Source: Yersinia canariae
Lineage (GTDB): Bacteria; Pseudomonadota; Gammaproteobacteria; Enterobacterales; Enterobacteriaceae
Direction of reading: 5' to 3'
Length of the DNA stretch: 64,000 nt
Assembly (NCBI RefSeq): GCF_009831415.1
Contig: NZ_CP043727.1
Coordinates: 1,488,001-1,552,000, forward strand
Part shown: piece by piece, positions 43,890 to 54,034 of the stretch
Layout of the letters: every line of letters starts with the position of its first letter
Numbering within the stretch: position 1 is the first letter of the stretch
The notes under the pieces: model-generated
Seen by the model: only the letters and a program-made list of their open reading frames with translations
Databases searched by the model: none
What the model was told of the DNA's origin: nothing
Program-made: the position numbers and the translations under genes

Positions 43890-45200
43890 ATGAGTAAGCC
43901 ATTACCGCTAGTGACGCGCCAGGGCGATCGCATTGCAATAGTCAGCGGCCTGCGAACCCCTTTTGCCAAGCAGGCAACTGCTTATCATGGCGTGCCAGCT
44001 GTAGATTTAGGCAAAATTGTGGTCAGTGAATTATTAGCCAGAAGTGGTGTTGCTCCTGAATTAATTGATCAACTGGTGTTTGGCCAAGTAGTACAAATGC
44101 CCGAAGCACCCAATATCGCGCGAGAAATCATTCTGGGCACTGGCATGAGTGTGCATACTGATGCTTATAGTGTTTCTCGTGCCTGCGCGACTAGCTTTCA
44201 GGCGGTGGCTAATGTAGCGGAAAGCATCATTGCAGGCTCCGTCACAGTGGCGATTGCGGGGGGCGCGGATTCTTCTTCCGTTTTGCCCATTGGGGTCAGT
44301 AAAGCACTGGCGCGAACCTTGGTTGATGTTAATAAAGCACGAACCTTATCCCAGCGCTTGAAATTGTTCAGCAGACTAAAATTGCGCGATTTGCTCCCGG
44401 TTGCCCCCGCCGTCGCTGAATACTCGACCGGTTTGCGTATGGGCGATACCGCTGAGCAGATGGCTAAAACCTATGGTATCAGTCGTGAAGATCAGGATGC
44501 TTTAGCCCTGCGATCCCATCAAATGGCGGCACAGGCTTGGCAACAGGGGTTATTGCAAGATGAAGTGATGACTGCCTATATCCCACCTTATCGTGATGCT
44601 ATCACTGAAGATAATAATATTCGTAAAGATTCCACCATGGCGCAATATGCCAAATTGCGACCAGCATTTGACCGCAAACACGGGACTGTCACGGCAGCGA
44701 ACAGTACGCCACTGACAGATGGTGCGGCGGCGGTCATGATGATGAGTGAATCAAAGGCAAAAGCGCTGGGTTTGCAGCCATTAGGTTACCTACGTAGTTT
44801 TGCTTTTTCGGCTATTGATGTCTGGCAAGACATGCTTTTAGGCCCATCCTACGCCACTCCCCTCGCACTGGATCGCGCCGGAATTACCTTGGCAGATTTA
44901 ACGCTTATCGATATGCATGAAGCTTTTGCCGCGCAAACACTGGCTAACCTGAAAATGTTTGCCAGTGACAGCTTCGCGCGCGAGAAACTAGGGCGCAGTC
45001 AGGCTATCGGTGAAGTTGATATGAGTAAATTCAACGTGTTAGGCGGTTCTATTGCTTACGGTCACCCCTTTGCTGCAACCGGCGCACGTATGATTACTCA
45101 AACATTACATGAATTACGTCGCCGTGGCGGGGGATTAGGATTAACGACCGCATGTGCTGCGGGTGGTTTGGGTGCGGCGATGATTTTGGAGGTGGAATAA
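43890..45200 (+). CDS. fadI: 3-ketoacyl-CoA thiolase FadI
   Basis: 436 residues from the ATG at 43890 (GGGAG upstream); the frame is open much further left but without homology. Thiolase residues are present: nucleophile C99 (SRACATSF), the [19 protein letters not shown]is segment and the second Cys in TACAAGGLG. It is the beta subunit of the FadI/FadJ complex active in beta-oxidation, notably under anaerobic growth. Overlaps fadJ by one base (TAATG). Confidence 0.96.
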   Translation: MSKPLPLVTRQGDRIAIVSGLRTPFAKQATAYHGVPAVDLGKIVVSELLARSGVAPELIDQLVFGQVVQMPEAPNIAREIILGTGMSVHTDAYSVSRACATSFQAVANVAESIIAGSVTVAIAGGADSSSVLPIGVSKALARTLVDVNKARTLSQRLKLFSRLKLRDLLPVAPAVAEYSTGLRMGDTAEQMAKTYGISREDQDALALRSHQMAAQAWQQGLLQDEVMTAYIPPYRDAITEDNNIRKDSTMAQYAKLRPAFDRKHGTVTAANSTPLTDGAAAVMMMSESKAKALGLQPLGYLRSFAFSAIDVWQDMLLGPSYATPLALDRAGITLADLTLIDMHEAFAAQTLANLKMFASDSFAREKLGRSQAIGEVDMSKFNVLGGSIAYGHPFAATGARMITQTLHELRRRGGGLGLTTACAAGGLGAAMILEVE

Positions 45201-47431
45201 TGAGCCAGCAAGATAGCCTTAATAGCGGCGAAAACACTGCCATGGTGGAGGCCGCGCCTCCGGCCCATTCAGTATTCACTCTCAACATCCGGCCCGATAA
45301 TATCGGTGTTATCACCATTGATGTTGTCGGTGACAAAGTGAATACCTTAAAAGCTGAATTTGCAGAACAAATTTATGAAATATTGCAACAAGCACAGACT
45401 TTGAGCCAATTGCAGGGCTTAGTGATTATTTCGGGTAAACCGGACTCCTTTATTGCTGGTGCTGATATCACCATGATTGCCGCTTGCCGCACTGCGCAAG
45501 ACGCTCGCGTGCTGGCTCAGAAAGGGCAATCCATTCTGGCCCAAATCGCCGCATTCCACATCCCTGTCGTCGCGGCTATTCACGGGGCTTGCCTCGGCGG
45601 CGGCCTGGAGCTGGCGCTGGCATGTCATAGCCGTATTTGCTCACAAGATGATAAAACCGTGCTCGGTTTGCCGGAAGTACAGCTTGGGCTGCTGCCGGGG
45701 TCTGGTGGCACCCAGCGCTTGCCGCGTCTGGTGGGGGTCAGCAAGGCGCTGGACATGATATTGACGGGCAGGCAAGTCCGTGCGCGTCAGGCACTTAAAA
45801 TGGGGCTGGTGGATGACGTCGTTGCGCAGGATATTTTGCTTGATGTAGCTATCGAGCGGGCAAAAGCGGGTTGGCTTGATAAACCAGTATTGCCATGGCA
45901 GCAGCGGTTGCTTAGTGGCCCCCTAGGTAAAGCATTATTATTTAACATTGTGCGTAAGAAAACGCTGGCGAAGACAAAAGGGCATTATCCAGCGGCCGAA
46001 CGTATTATTGAGGTTGTGCGTAAAGGGCTGGATCACGGTGGGCCAGCCGGTTATGAAGCCGAAGCGAAAGCTTTTGGTGAGCTGGCAATGTCCCCTGAGT
46101 CAGCCGCATTACGCAGTTTGTTTTTTGCGACCACCTCGCTTAAAAAAGAAACCGGTGGTCAAGCACAGCCGCGCGCCATTCATCGTGTTGGGGTGCTAGG
46201 CGGTGGTTTGATGGGGGGCGGTATTGCCAATGTAACCGCAACGCGAGCGGGTTTACCGGTACGAATTAAAGATATTAACCCTATGGGGATTAATCTGGCG
46301 CTGAAATATACTTGGGATGCTTTAGGCAAACGGGTTCGCAGCAAGCGGATGCGCCCGGCTGAGCGGCAACGGCAGATGATGTTGATTTCCGGCAGCACCG
46401 ATTATTGTGGTTTTGGCAATGTCGATATTGTTGTTGAGGCGGTATTTGAAGATTTATCGTTGAAGCAACAGATGGTTGCAGATATTGAGCATTTCGGCGC
46501 ACCCCACACCATTTTCGCCTCTAATACATCGTCACTGCCAATCAGCGAAATCGCCGCGCAAGCTCAGCGGCCAGAGCAGGTTATCGGCCTGCATTACTTT
46601 AGTCCGGTTGATAAAATGCCGCTGGTAGAAGTTATTCCGCATGCAAAAACCAGTGAAGAAACCATTGCAACTACTGTTGCTTTAGCGCGAAAACAAGGGA
46701 AAACGGCCATTGTGGTGGCGGATCGGGCAGGGTTCTATGTAAATCGTATTTTGGCCCCCTATATCAATGAAGCCGCTCGCTGTATCTTGGATGGGGAACC
46801 CATCGATTCAGTTGATAAGGCGCTGGTCGATTTTGGTTTCCCAGTTGGCCCGATAACCTTGCTAGATGAGGTTGGGATTGATGTGGGCACCAAAATAATG
46901 CCCATTCTGGTTGAAAAACTGGGCCCACGTTTTGCCGCGCCGCCCTCATTTGACGTGATCTTGAAGGATGGACGGAAAGGGCGTAAAAATGGCCGTGGTT
47001 TCTATCTTTACCCAACTAAAAGCACCGGATTTACGTGGAAAAGAAACCCGGGTAAACAAGTTGACGCCAGTGTTTATACCTTGCTTGGTGTCACACCGAA
47101 AGCCCATATTGAATCAGCCGTGATAGCCCAGCGTTGTATCATGATGATGCTGAATGAAGCGGTGCGCTGCCTGGATGAAACTATTATTCGTAACCCGCGT
47201 GATGGGGATATTGGCGCGGTGTTTGGGATTGGTTTCCCGCCATTCTTAGGCGGGCCTTTCCGCTATATGGACAGCCTGGGCGCAGAAAAAGTGGTGAAAA
47301 CGCTTAATTTACTTGCGCAGCAGTATGGTGAGCGTTTTGAACCTTGCTCATTATTGGTGAGGATGGCTGAGCAACAACAAACATTTTATCCATCGGAAAA
47401 CAGCACCAATGAGAGAGCTGTCAACGCCTAA
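45200..47431 (+). CDS. fadJ: fatty acid oxidation complex alpha subunit FadJ
   Basis: 743 residues. N-terminal enoyl-CoA hydratase (crotonase) domain with [10 protein letters not shown] and [15 protein letters not shown]; central 3-hydroxyacyl-CoA dehydrogenase with the dinucleotide loop [13 protein letters not shown] and [17 protein letters not shown]-terminal dehydrogenase repeats ([12 protein letters not shown]). It is slightly longer than E. coli FadJ (714 residues) because of N- and C-terminal tails. Works with FadI as a multienzyme complex. Confidence 0.96.
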   Translation: MSQQDSLNSGENTAMVEAAPPAHSVFTLNIRPDNIGVITIDVVGDKVNTLKAEFAEQIYEILQQAQTLSQLQGLVIISGKPDSFIAGADITMIAACRTAQDARVLAQKGQSILAQIAAFHIPVVAAIHGACLGGGLELALACHSRICSQDDKTVLGLPEVQLGLLPGSGGTQRLPRLVGVSKALDMILTGRQVRARQALKMGLVDDVVAQDILLDVAIERAKAGWLDKPVLPWQQRLLSGPLGKALLFNIVRKKTLAKTKGHYPAAERIIEVVRKGLDHGGPAGYEAEAKAFGELAMSPESAALRSLFFATTSLKKETGGQAQPRAIHRVGVLGGGLMGGGIANVTATRAGLPVRIKDINPMGINLALKYTWDALGKRVRSKRMRPAERQRQMMLISGSTDYCGFGNVDIVVEAVFEDLSLKQQMVADIEHFGAPHTIFASNTSSLPISEIAAQAQRPEQVIGLHYFSPVDKMPLVEVIPHAKTSEETIATTVALARKQGKTAIVVADRAGFYVNRILAPYINEAARCILDGEPIDSVDKALVDFGFPVGPITLLDEVGIDVGTKIMPILVEKLGPRFAAPPSFDVILKDGRKGRKNGRGFYLYPTKSTGFTWKRNPGKQVDASVYTLLGVTPKAHIESAVIAQRCIMMMLNEAVRCLDETIIRNPRDGDIGAVFGIGFPPFLGGPFRYMDSLGAEKVVKTLNLLAQQYGERFEPCSLLVRMAEQQQTFYPSENSTNERAVNA

Positions 47432-47820
47432 AATTAAGAGTGTGAACAAGATCACCACCTGCAATTCTTAGAGATAAGTTGGCTATACATCGGGGACAAC
47501 CCGCGCTACCTTAAATCAGAATCACGCGAAGTGACTATTCGTGCCAAAATGAATGAATAGCCACTTATTGCGCAGGTGATAGAATTTGGATTAAGCTGTT
47601 GATATGGTTACTCCGTAACCAATCAAGGTTGGCTGTCGGTGTCAGCGGTGTAAAAAACAGCCATTTTCTTTACCCTAAGTTTCAGGCAAAATGCCCGGCC
47701 GCCATAGAGAGACGGCGCGTTATCGTTATGAAGTTTCTTTGCTCTTCAGCAAAGGTTTCGGCGGTACAGCACGCAAAGCGTTTCTGTATAGCGTTATTTT
47801 GTTAACAAAAACGGTGCAAT
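47432..47820. other. 389-base intergenic region between fadJ and sixA
   Basis: No credible gene. A possible imperfect hairpin (AAGTG-A-CTATTC with GAATAG-C-CACTT, about 47528-47565) lies 100 bases after fadJ and may be part of its terminator. Further right the sequence is unremarkable up to the sixA start. Confidence 0.5.
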
Positions 47821-48312
47821 ATGCAAGTTTTCATTATGCGTCACGGTGACGCGGCCCTTGATGCAGCAAGTGATGCACAACGGCCTCTTACTCTGTGTGG
47901 TCAGGATGAATCACGTCAGATAGCGAGCTGGCTAAACGACCAGTCCGTCGATATCGATCAGATTTTAGTTAGCCCGTACTTACGCGCAGGGCAGACATTG
48001 GAAGTGGTGCGCGAGGTGATGACGCTTCCGGCAGAGCAGGAAGTGATGCCAGAATTAACGCCAGGTGGGGATGCCGCTTTTGTTTGCTGTTATTTACAAG
48101 CATTAGCAAAAGAAGATTGTGCTGCGGTGTTGGTTATTTCGCACTTACCGCTGGTCGGATATTTAGTGGCTGAACTTTGTCCGGGGCAATGCCCGCCGAT
48201 GTTTGCGACTTCTGCAATCGCTTGTGTTGATTTGGATGGCGAGACCGGCAAGGGGACTTTTGATTGGCAGGTCAGCCCGACACAGCTTTTAGCAAAAGCG
48301 TGTCACGGCTAA
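47821..48312 (+). CDS. sixA: phosphohistidine phosphatase SixA
   Basis: 163 residues. Histidine-phosphatase fold with the RHG motif at 7-9 (FIMRHGDA; H8 is the nucleophile), QILVSPYLRAGQT and the second His in LVISHLPLVG. In E. coli SixA dephosphorylates phosphohistidines in the nitrogen PTS and ArcB. Convergent with smrB. Confidence 0.95.
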   Translation: MQVFIMRHGDAALDAASDAQRPLTLCGQDESRQIASWLNDQSVDIDQILVSPYLRAGQTLEVVREVMTLPAEQEVMPELTPGGDAAFVCCYLQALAKEDCAAVLVISHLPLVGYLVAELCPGQCPPMFATSAIACVDLDGETGKGTFDWQVSPTQLLAKACHG

Positions 48313-48372
48313 GAATTACATGAGCCAATGATCAATGGGCGCGGCATCACTGTCGCGCCTTTGTCATTTAGA

Positions 48373-48420
48373 CTCCCCGCCGACTGCAAATTGCATGTGT
48401 GTTGGCGGCACTCGCGATTT
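48373..48420. repeat. possible degenerate ERIC half-element
   Basis: In the gap between sixA and smrB the stretch CTGCAAATTGCATGTGTG followed by TTGGCGGCACTCGC resembles the left half of ERIC sequences (CTTCAAGCTGCATGTGCG then TTGGCTTCGCTCAC). The right half is not recognisable. Confidence 0.35.
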
Positions 48421-48466
48421 GGCCCATCGACCGCCGCGCTTTTGCAAGGCAGCGAGATCTATCCCG

Positions 48467-48997
48467 CTACTGTTCTAACTCGATTAATACCAATAATGCC
48501 GCCGTCCCGCCCCATTCTTTCGGGGCTTGATGGAACGCCAGTACATCTGGATGTTGCGCTAGCCACAGCGGCGTTTGCTGTTTCAAAACATGTTTACCAT
48601 GCCCATGCATAACACAGGCACAATGCACATGTTCGCGCTTGCAGGCTGCAATTAATGCCCCCAACTCTTGCTTGGCTTGCTTCTGGGTTAACCCGTGTAA
48701 ATCTAAAAACATGTCGGGTGAATAATCACCACGCCGCAGTTTTTTAACTTCAAAATGGTCAACACCCGGCCGCACATAGCGTGTTGGGCCCTCGGTATCC
48801 AACTGCGGTTGGAATTCATCAGAAAAATAATAACTGGCATCAACCTGTTCTTGCAGCAATCGTTCTGGCGCAATTTTTTTGCCGAGTTTGGGCGGTGCAC
48901 GGTGGACAATTGTGTCTTGTTTCAGTTTCTTCGCCCCGGCTATCGACTCTTTAAATAGCTGTAACTCATCTGTTGTCAGGTGATATTTATTTTTCAT
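48467..48997 (-). CDS. smrB: SmrB ribosome-rescue endonuclease (Smr domain)
   Basis: 176 residues from the ATG at 48997, which aligns with the E. coli start; a TTG at 49021 is also in frame. The N-terminal tail contains TIVHRAPP, and the Smr domain shows [34 protein letters not shown] and the [14 protein letters not shown] end. SmrB cleaves mRNA at collided ribosomes. It is divergent from prmB, with an ERIC element inserted between them. Confidence 0.94.
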   Translation of the reverse strand: MKNKYHLTTDELQLFKESIAGAKKLKQDTIVHRAPPKLGKKIAPERLLQEQVDASYYFSDEFQPQLDTEGPTRYVRPGVDHFEVKKLRRGDYSPDMFLDLHGLTQKQAKQELGALIAACKREHVHCACVMHGHGKHVLKQQTPLWLAQHPDVLAFHQAPKEWGGTAALLVLIELEQ

Positions 48998-49070
48998 TAT
49001 CTGTTCATCGTACTTATGCAATTCCCCCAGTTTACCTGTTGAGATGCATCTGTCTAAATAAATGTGGATA

Positions 49071-49219
49071 TATGCGCGTCATTCTTCACGCGAGGTCGCT
49101 GCCATCAGTGCTCACATCAGCGCCCGGCAATTTATCACCCGAATCACTGACTTATGTCAGCTTACTGGGGTGTTACCACTGGCCTCCTTCGTGCTGCTTG
49201 AATTATTGGAGGGTAGAGG
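49071..49219. repeat. ERIC (IRU) element
   Basis: About 149 bases between smrB and prmB resemble the enterobacterial repetitive intergenic consensus. The core CACTGACTTATGTCAGC, then TTACTGGGGTG, matches the ERIC centre, the left arm TATGCGCGTCATTCTTCA matches the ERIC left end, and CTTGAATTATTGGAGGGTAG matches the ERIC right end. The central dyad (CTGACTTATGTCAG) is intact. It extends the intergenic region to about 350 bases and could influence mRNA stability of the neighbours. Confidence 0.75.
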
Positions 49220-49348
49220 ATTGATTGCTTTAATATGTATTTCATTATTTGGATATCATTCAACTGATGTATTGCTGCTGATTTGTGGCGGGCTTCATGG
49301 CAAACTAGGAGGATAGATAATGATTTTATGCCCTAGCTGGAGAATACC

Positions 49349-50281
49349 TTGGACAAGATTTTCGTCGACGAAGCCGTAAATGAGCTGCACACCATTCAGG
49401 ATATGTTGCGTTGGGCAGTTAGCCGTTTTAATGCGGCCAATATTTTTTATGGTCACGGTACTGATAATCCGTGGGACGAAGCGGTGCAATTGGTTTTTCC
49501 AAGCCTCTTTTTACCCATAGATATTCCAGAAGATATGCGCAATGCGCGCCTAACATCCAGTGAGCGCCATCGTATTGTTGAGCGAGTTATTCGCCGGGTC
49601 AATGAGCGAATTCCAGTTGCTTACTTGACTAATAAAGCCTGGTTCTGTGGTATGGAATACTATGTCGATGAGCGCGTGTTAGTGCCGCGCTCGCCTATCG
49701 GTGAGCTGATAAATAATAACTTTGATGGGCTGATTCGCCATCAACCCAAGCATATTTTGGATATGTGTACCGGCAGCGGCTGTATTGCTATCGCCTGTGC
49801 ATATGCTTTCCCGCAAGCGGAAGTGGATGCGGTCGATATCTCCAATGATGTGTTGGCAGTCACGGAACACAATATTCAGCAGCACGGCATGGAGCATCAA
49901 GTTACACCGATTCGCTCTGATTTGTTCCGTGATCTACCGCCAATCAAATATGATTTGATTGTCACTAACCCGCCATATGTCGATGCCGAAGACATGGCCG
50001 ATTTACCGCAAGAGTTCCATTTTGAACCTGAGCTTGGTCTGGCTGCGGGCAGCGATGGTCTGAAACTGGCCCGCCGCATTCTGGCCTGTGCGCCAGATTT
50101 TTTGCAAGATGATGGTGTGCTGATTTGCGAAGTGGGTAACAGCATGGTGCACTTGATGGACCAATATCCAGATGTGCCGTTCACTTGGCTGGAGTTTGAC
50201 AATGGCGGTGATGGCGTCTTTATGCTGACCAAACAGCAATTGATTGATTGTGCAGCTCATTTCAGTATGTATCGCGATTAA
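49349..50281 (+). CDS. prmB: 50S ribosomal protein L3 glutamine methyltransferase PrmB
   Basis: 310 residues, start TTG at 49349 with TGGAG upstream; the N-terminus [19 protein letters not shown] then coincides with E. coli PrmB. AdoMet-binding motif [17 protein letters not shown] and catalytic TNPPYV (NPPY) are present, along with the [11 protein letters not shown] segment. It methylates Gln150 of ribosomal protein L3. Followed by aroC 76 bases downstream. Confidence 0.95.
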   Translation: MDKIFVDEAVNELHTIQDMLRWAVSRFNAANIFYGHGTDNPWDEAVQLVFPSLFLPIDIPEDMRNARLTSSERHRIVERVIRRVNERIPVAYLTNKAWFCGMEYYVDERVLVPRSPIGELINNNFDGLIRHQPKHILDMCTGSGCIAIACAYAFPQAEVDAVDISNDVLAVTEHNIQQHGMEHQVTPIRSDLFRDLPPIKYDLIVTNPPYVDAEDMADLPQEFHFEPELGLAAGSDGLKLARRILACAPDFLQDDGVLICEVGNSMVHLMDQYPDVPFTWLEFDNGGDGVFMLTKQQLIDCAAHFSMYRD

Positions 50282-50357
50282 TCATTCACTTTTAAATCTG
50301 TCAGGGTGATAAAAATCAGCCTGACAAAGTGCTTATTAGAGAATTCAAGGAGCCGTG

Positions 50358-51443
50358 ATGGCTGGGAACAGTATTGGGCAGTTTTTCCGCGTCACCACTT
50401 TTGGTGAATCTCACGGCATCGCTTTGGGATGTATTATCGACGGTGTTCCACCGGGTATTCCTATCACTGAGGCAGATATTCAGTTGGATCTTGACCGACG
50501 TCGCCCCGGCACCTCGCGCTATACCACTCAACGCCGTGAGCCGGATCAGGTTCGCATTTTATCTGGCGTATTTGAAGGGGTCACTACCGGTACCAGCATC
50601 GGGTTGATGATTGAAAATACTGACCAGCGCTCACAAGATTACAGCGAAATTAAAGATGTGTTTCGCCCAGGCCATGCCGATTACACCTACGAGCAGAAAT
50701 ACGGTGTGCGCGATTATCGCGGCGGTGGCCGCTCTTCTGCCCGCGAAACGGCGATGCGCGTTGCCGCCGGAGCTATTGCCAAAAAATATCTGGCGCAGAA
50801 GTTTGGTGTGCAGGTGCGGGGTTATCTAGCACAAATTGGTGATATTAGCTGTGACGTGGTTGATTGGGATCAAGTTGAGCAAAACCCTTTCTTCTGTCCA
50901 GATATCAGTAAATTAGAGTCACTGGATGCCCTGATGCGCGAGCTGAAAAAAGCCGGTGATTCTATTGGTGCCAAAATTACAGTCGTGGCTGAACATGTGC
51001 CCGTTGGTTTGGGCGAACCGGTATTTGACCGTTTAGATGCTGATTTGGCCCATGCGCTGATGAGTATCAATGCGGTGAAAGGGGTGGAAATTGGCGATGG
51101 TTTTGCGGTAGTGACCAAGCGCGGTAGCGAAAACCGCGATGAGATTACGCCACAAGGTTTTCAAAGCAACCATGCTGGCGGCATTTTAGGTGGGATAAGT
51201 AGTGGGCAGCCGGTGGTGGCACACATCGCGTTGAAGCCGACCTCCAGTATCACGGTTCCGGGGCACACGATTAACCGGCAGGGTGAGGCGGTTGAGATGA
51301 TTACCAAGGGCCGCCATGATCCTTGCGTTGGCATCCGCGCAGTCCCTATTGCTGAAGCGATGATGGCTATTGTGTTAATGGATCACCTGCTGCGCCAGCG
51401 AGCACAGTGCGGTGATGTGGTTTCAGACGTTCCGCGCTGGTAG
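50358..51443 (+). CDS. aroC: chorismate synthase AroC
   Basis: 361 residues from the ATG at 50358 (AAGGAG upstream). Chorismate synthase signatures: [38 protein letters not shown] (shown in full 20 residues), and the C-terminal [18 protein letters not shown]. It makes chorismate from EPSP with reduced FMN. The mepA gene begins 5 bases after the stop, suggesting cotranscription. Confidence 0.97.
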   Translation: MAGNSIGQFFRVTTFGESHGIALGCIIDGVPPGIPITEADIQLDLDRRRPGTSRYTTQRREPDQVRILSGVFEGVTTGTSIGLMIENTDQRSQDYSEIKDVFRPGHADYTYEQKYGVRDYRGGGRSSARETAMRVAAGAIAKKYLAQKFGVQVRGYLAQIGDISCDVVDWDQVEQNPFFCPDISKLESLDALMRELKKAGDSIGAKITVVAEHVPVGLGEPVFDRLDADLAHALMSINAVKGVEIGDGFAVVTKRGSENRDEITPQGFQSNHAGGILGGISSGQPVVAHIALKPTSSITVPGHTINRQGEAVEMITKGRHDPCVGIRAVPIAEAMMAIVLMDHLLRQRAQCGDVVSDVPRW

Positions 51444-51448
51444 GCACA

Positions 51449-52276
51449 ATGAAAAAATGGATAGCGGGCTTATTGGCGTTGGTCGCCGTCAGCCCGGCAA
51501 TGGCAGCGACGCCGTGGCAACAAATTACACACCCGGTGGCAGGGGCTCCGCAGTCAATTGGAGGTTTTGCCAATGGCTGCGTTATTGGGGCGATGCCTTT
51601 GCCACTTGAGTCGGCAGATTATCAGGTGATGCGCCCGGATCAGCGCCGTTACTTTGGGCATCCTGATTTGCTCAACTTTATCCACCGCCTGAGTGATAAA
51701 ACAAATAAAAATCAGTTGGGTACAGTATTAATTGGTGATATGGCAATGCCAGCCGGTGGGCGTTTTAGCAGCGGTCATGCCAGCCATCAGTCTGGTTTGG
51801 ATGTGGATATTTGGCTACAACTGCCAAAACAGCGCTGGAGCCAGCAGCAACTGCTAAAACCGCAACCTATTGATTTAGTAGCAGTAGACGGCAAGCGAGT
51901 GGTGCCAGCATTATGGCAACCGCAAGTTGAAAGCCTGATTAAACTGGCGGCTAATGATAACGAAGTGACGCGCATTTTCGTCAATCCGGCGATTAAAAAG
52001 CAGCTTTGTCTGGATGCTGGCGCGGATCGTACTTGGTTGCATAAGGTGCGGCCGTGGTTTGGTCATCGCGCCCATATGCATGTGCGTTTACGTTGCCCGG
52101 CAGATAGTCTGGAATGTCTGGATCAAGATACCCCCCCGCCGGGTGATGGGTGTGGAGCGGAATTAGAAAGCTGGTTCCAGCCTCATCAACCAAGTGCTAA
52201 ACCGGGTAAAACTTTACCACCACCATTGCCACCTTCTTGTCAGGCTTTGCTGGACAACCATTTCGCTGCGGAATAA
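51449..52276 (+). CDS. mepA: penicillin-insensitive murein endopeptidase MepA
   Basis: 275 residues with a signal peptide (about 19 residues, ending SPAMA). LAS-family metallopeptidase motifs: [19 protein letters not shown] (zinc ligands His and Asp) and [16 protein letters not shown] (H-x-H). It cleaves D-Ala-mDAP cross-links in the periplasm. Three bases separate it from yfcA. Confidence 0.95.
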   Translation: MKKWIAGLLALVAVSPAMAATPWQQITHPVAGAPQSIGGFANGCVIGAMPLPLESADYQVMRPDQRRYFGHPDLLNFIHRLSDKTNKNQLGTVLIGDMAMPAGGRFSSGHASHQSGLDVDIWLQLPKQRWSQQQLLKPQPIDLVAVDGKRVVPALWQPQVESLIKLAANDNEVTRIFVNPAIKKQLCLDAGADRTWLHKVRPWFGHRAHMHVRLRCPADSLECLDQDTPPPGDGCGAELESWFQPHQPSAKPGKTLPPPLPPSCQALLDNHFAAE

Positions 52277-52279
52277 ATC

Positions 52280-53086
52280 ATGGATTGGTTTACCTTGGGT
52301 CCTGCGGTTTTAGGGATATTGTTTTTAGTCGCGTTATTGGCCGGTTTCATTGATTCCATTGCGGGTGGCGGCGGCCTATTGACTGTCCCGGCACTGCTGG
52401 CGGTGGGGTTACCTCCGGCGCAGGTCTTGGCGACCAATAAACTGCAATCGGTCGGCGGATCATTCTCCGCCAGCCTTTATTTTATTCGCCGTGGGGCGGT
52501 TAATCTGAAGGAGCAAAGGCTCACCATTGCTTTAACTGTGGTGGGGTCGATGTTAGGCGCTATCTTGGTCCAGCATATGCGGGCAGATATTTTGCGCCAA
52601 ATTCTGCCGTTGCTGGTGATTGGCATTGGTGTCTATTTTCTGGTGACCCCCAAGCTTGGTGAAGTTGACCAACAGCGCCGTTTGTCTGCGCTGCCATTTG
52701 CCTTGATCGCCGGTGGCGGTGTGGGTTTTTATGATGGTTTCTTTGGCCCCGGTGCCGGCTCTTTCTATGCGCTGGCCTTTGTGACTTTGTGCGGCTTTAA
52801 TCTGGCAAAATCCACCGCTCATGCCAAAGTCCTCAATTTTACCTCTAATCTCGGCAGCCTGATTTTCTTTATTGTCGGCGGCAAAGTCGTGTGGAGTATC
52901 GGATTGGTCATGCTGGTAGGGCAGGTCTTGGGCGCACGGCTGGGAGCCCATATGGTATTGACCAAAGGGCAGAAATTGATTCGTCCTATGATTGTCGTGG
53001 TGTCATTCGTAATGAGCTGCAAACTGCTGTACGACAGCCACGGTACTGAGATCTCTTCTTGGCTGGGATTACATGTTTTCGCATAA
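52280..53086 (+). CDS. yfcA: TauE/SafE-family membrane protein YfcA
   Basis: 268 residues, about seven or eight transmembrane helices. Family pattern: LLAGFIDSIAGGGGLLTVPALL, ATNKLQSVGGSFSA, FYDGFFGPGAGSF and NFTSNLGSLIFF. Probable inner-membrane transporter of small anions, substrate unproven. Part of the aroC-mepA-yfcA run. Confidence 0.92.
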   Translation: MDWFTLGPAVLGILFLVALLAGFIDSIAGGGGLLTVPALLAVGLPPAQVLATNKLQSVGGSFSASLYFIRRGAVNLKEQRLTIALTVVGSMLGAILVQHMRADILRQILPLLVIGIGVYFLVTPKLGEVDQQRRLSALPFALIAGGGVGFYDGFFGPGAGSFYALAFVTLCGFNLAKSTAHAKVLNFTSNLGSLIFFIVGGKVVWSIGLVMLVGQVLGARLGAHMVLTKGQKLIRPMIVVVSFVMSCKLLYDSHGTEISSWLGLHVFA

Positions 53087-53152
53087 CTTAAGGTATCAAA
53101 TATAACAGTGAGCTTGAATGCCGCTGCGGATACCCCTCTTACGGACCTAAGC

Positions 53153-53695
53153 ATGACGCATGATTATCAACAATTAATCGATATTTTTAATGCCTGTTTC
53201 AGCGATAAATTTAATACGCAGTTGGTGAAAGGTGATGATGAACCAATCTATTTACCTGCGGATGAACAGTTTTCTTATCATCGGGTGATTTTTGCCCATG
53301 GATATTACGCCAGCGGGATGCATGAAATTTCTCATTGGTGTATTGCCGGGGAAGAGCGCCGCAAATTAGTCGATTTTGGCTATTGGTACTGCCCCGATGG
53401 GCGCGATGCCTTAACTCAGAGCCAGTTTGAAGTCGTCGAGATTAAACCTCAGGCGCTGGAGTGGATGTTTTGTGTCGCGGCGGGTTTCCCCTTCAATGTC
53501 AGTTGTGACAACCTGGAAGGGGATTGTGAGCCAGACCGAGTCACATTCCAACGTAAAGTGCGCGAACAGGTGCTGTGGCATCTGGAAAATGGAATATCCC
53601 CACGACCTGCGGGCTTTATTCAGGCGCTACAATCGTTTTACAATACGCCGCCGCTGGCAGCCGAACTTTTCCCTTACCCGGAAGATCTGGTTTAA
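53153..53695 (+). CDS. epmC: EF-P hydroxylase EpmC (YfcM)
   Basis: 180 residues from the ATG at 53153, where similarity to E. coli YfcM begins; a GTG at 53108 is in frame and possible. Diagnostic segments: KGDDEPIYLPADEQ, metal-binding HEISHWCIAG, VDFGYWYCPDGRDA, SCDNLEGDCEPDRV. EpmC hydroxylates the lysylated Lys34 of elongation factor P. Followed by yfcL. Confidence 0.93.
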   Translation: MTHDYQQLIDIFNACFSDKFNTQLVKGDDEPIYLPADEQFSYHRVIFAHGYYASGMHEISHWCIAGEERRKLVDFGYWYCPDGRDALTQSQFEVVEIKPQALEWMFCVAAGFPFNVSCDNLEGDCEPDRVTFQRKVREQVLWHLENGISPRPAGFIQALQSFYNTPPLAAELFPYPEDLV

Positions 53696-53752
53696 AAACA
53701 CCCCGCAACTCCGACTATTTGGGGTGGGAAATGAATATATTAAGGAATATTG

Positions 53753-54034
53753 ATGATCGCAGAGTTCGAAACGCGCATCTTGGCGCAGATTGATGACATG
53801 GTAGAGCACGCCAGTGATGATGATTTATTTGCTGGTGGCTACCTGCGCGGTCATCTCACACTGGCAGTTGCTGAATCTGAAGAATTTGGGGAGCACACCG
53901 CCGACCAGTTACATGCACGAGTGCAGACCAGTCTGAATAAAGCCATCAAAGCCGGTGAGCTTTCCCCACCGGATCAGGTTTTAGTCTTGGGATTATGGGA
54001 CCGTTTGTTGGAAAACGCGCAGTTACCGCACTAA
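53753..54034 (+). CDS. yfcL: YfcL family protein
   Basis: 93 residues from the ATG at 53753 (AAGGA upstream). The small acidic helical protein matches Yfc[32 protein letters not shown] (shown in part) and an [14 protein letters not shown] helix. The function is unknown. It overlaps the 3' end of the convergent mnmC gene by four bases. Confidence 0.85.
   Translation: MIAEFETRILAQIDDMVEHASDDDLFAGGYLRGHLTLAVAESEEFGEHTADQLHARVQTSLNKAIKAGELSPPDQVLVLGLWDRLLENAQLPH

Noticed and set aside
47599..47805. 68-codon ORF between fadJ and sixA
   Set aside because: No start signal or family resemblance.
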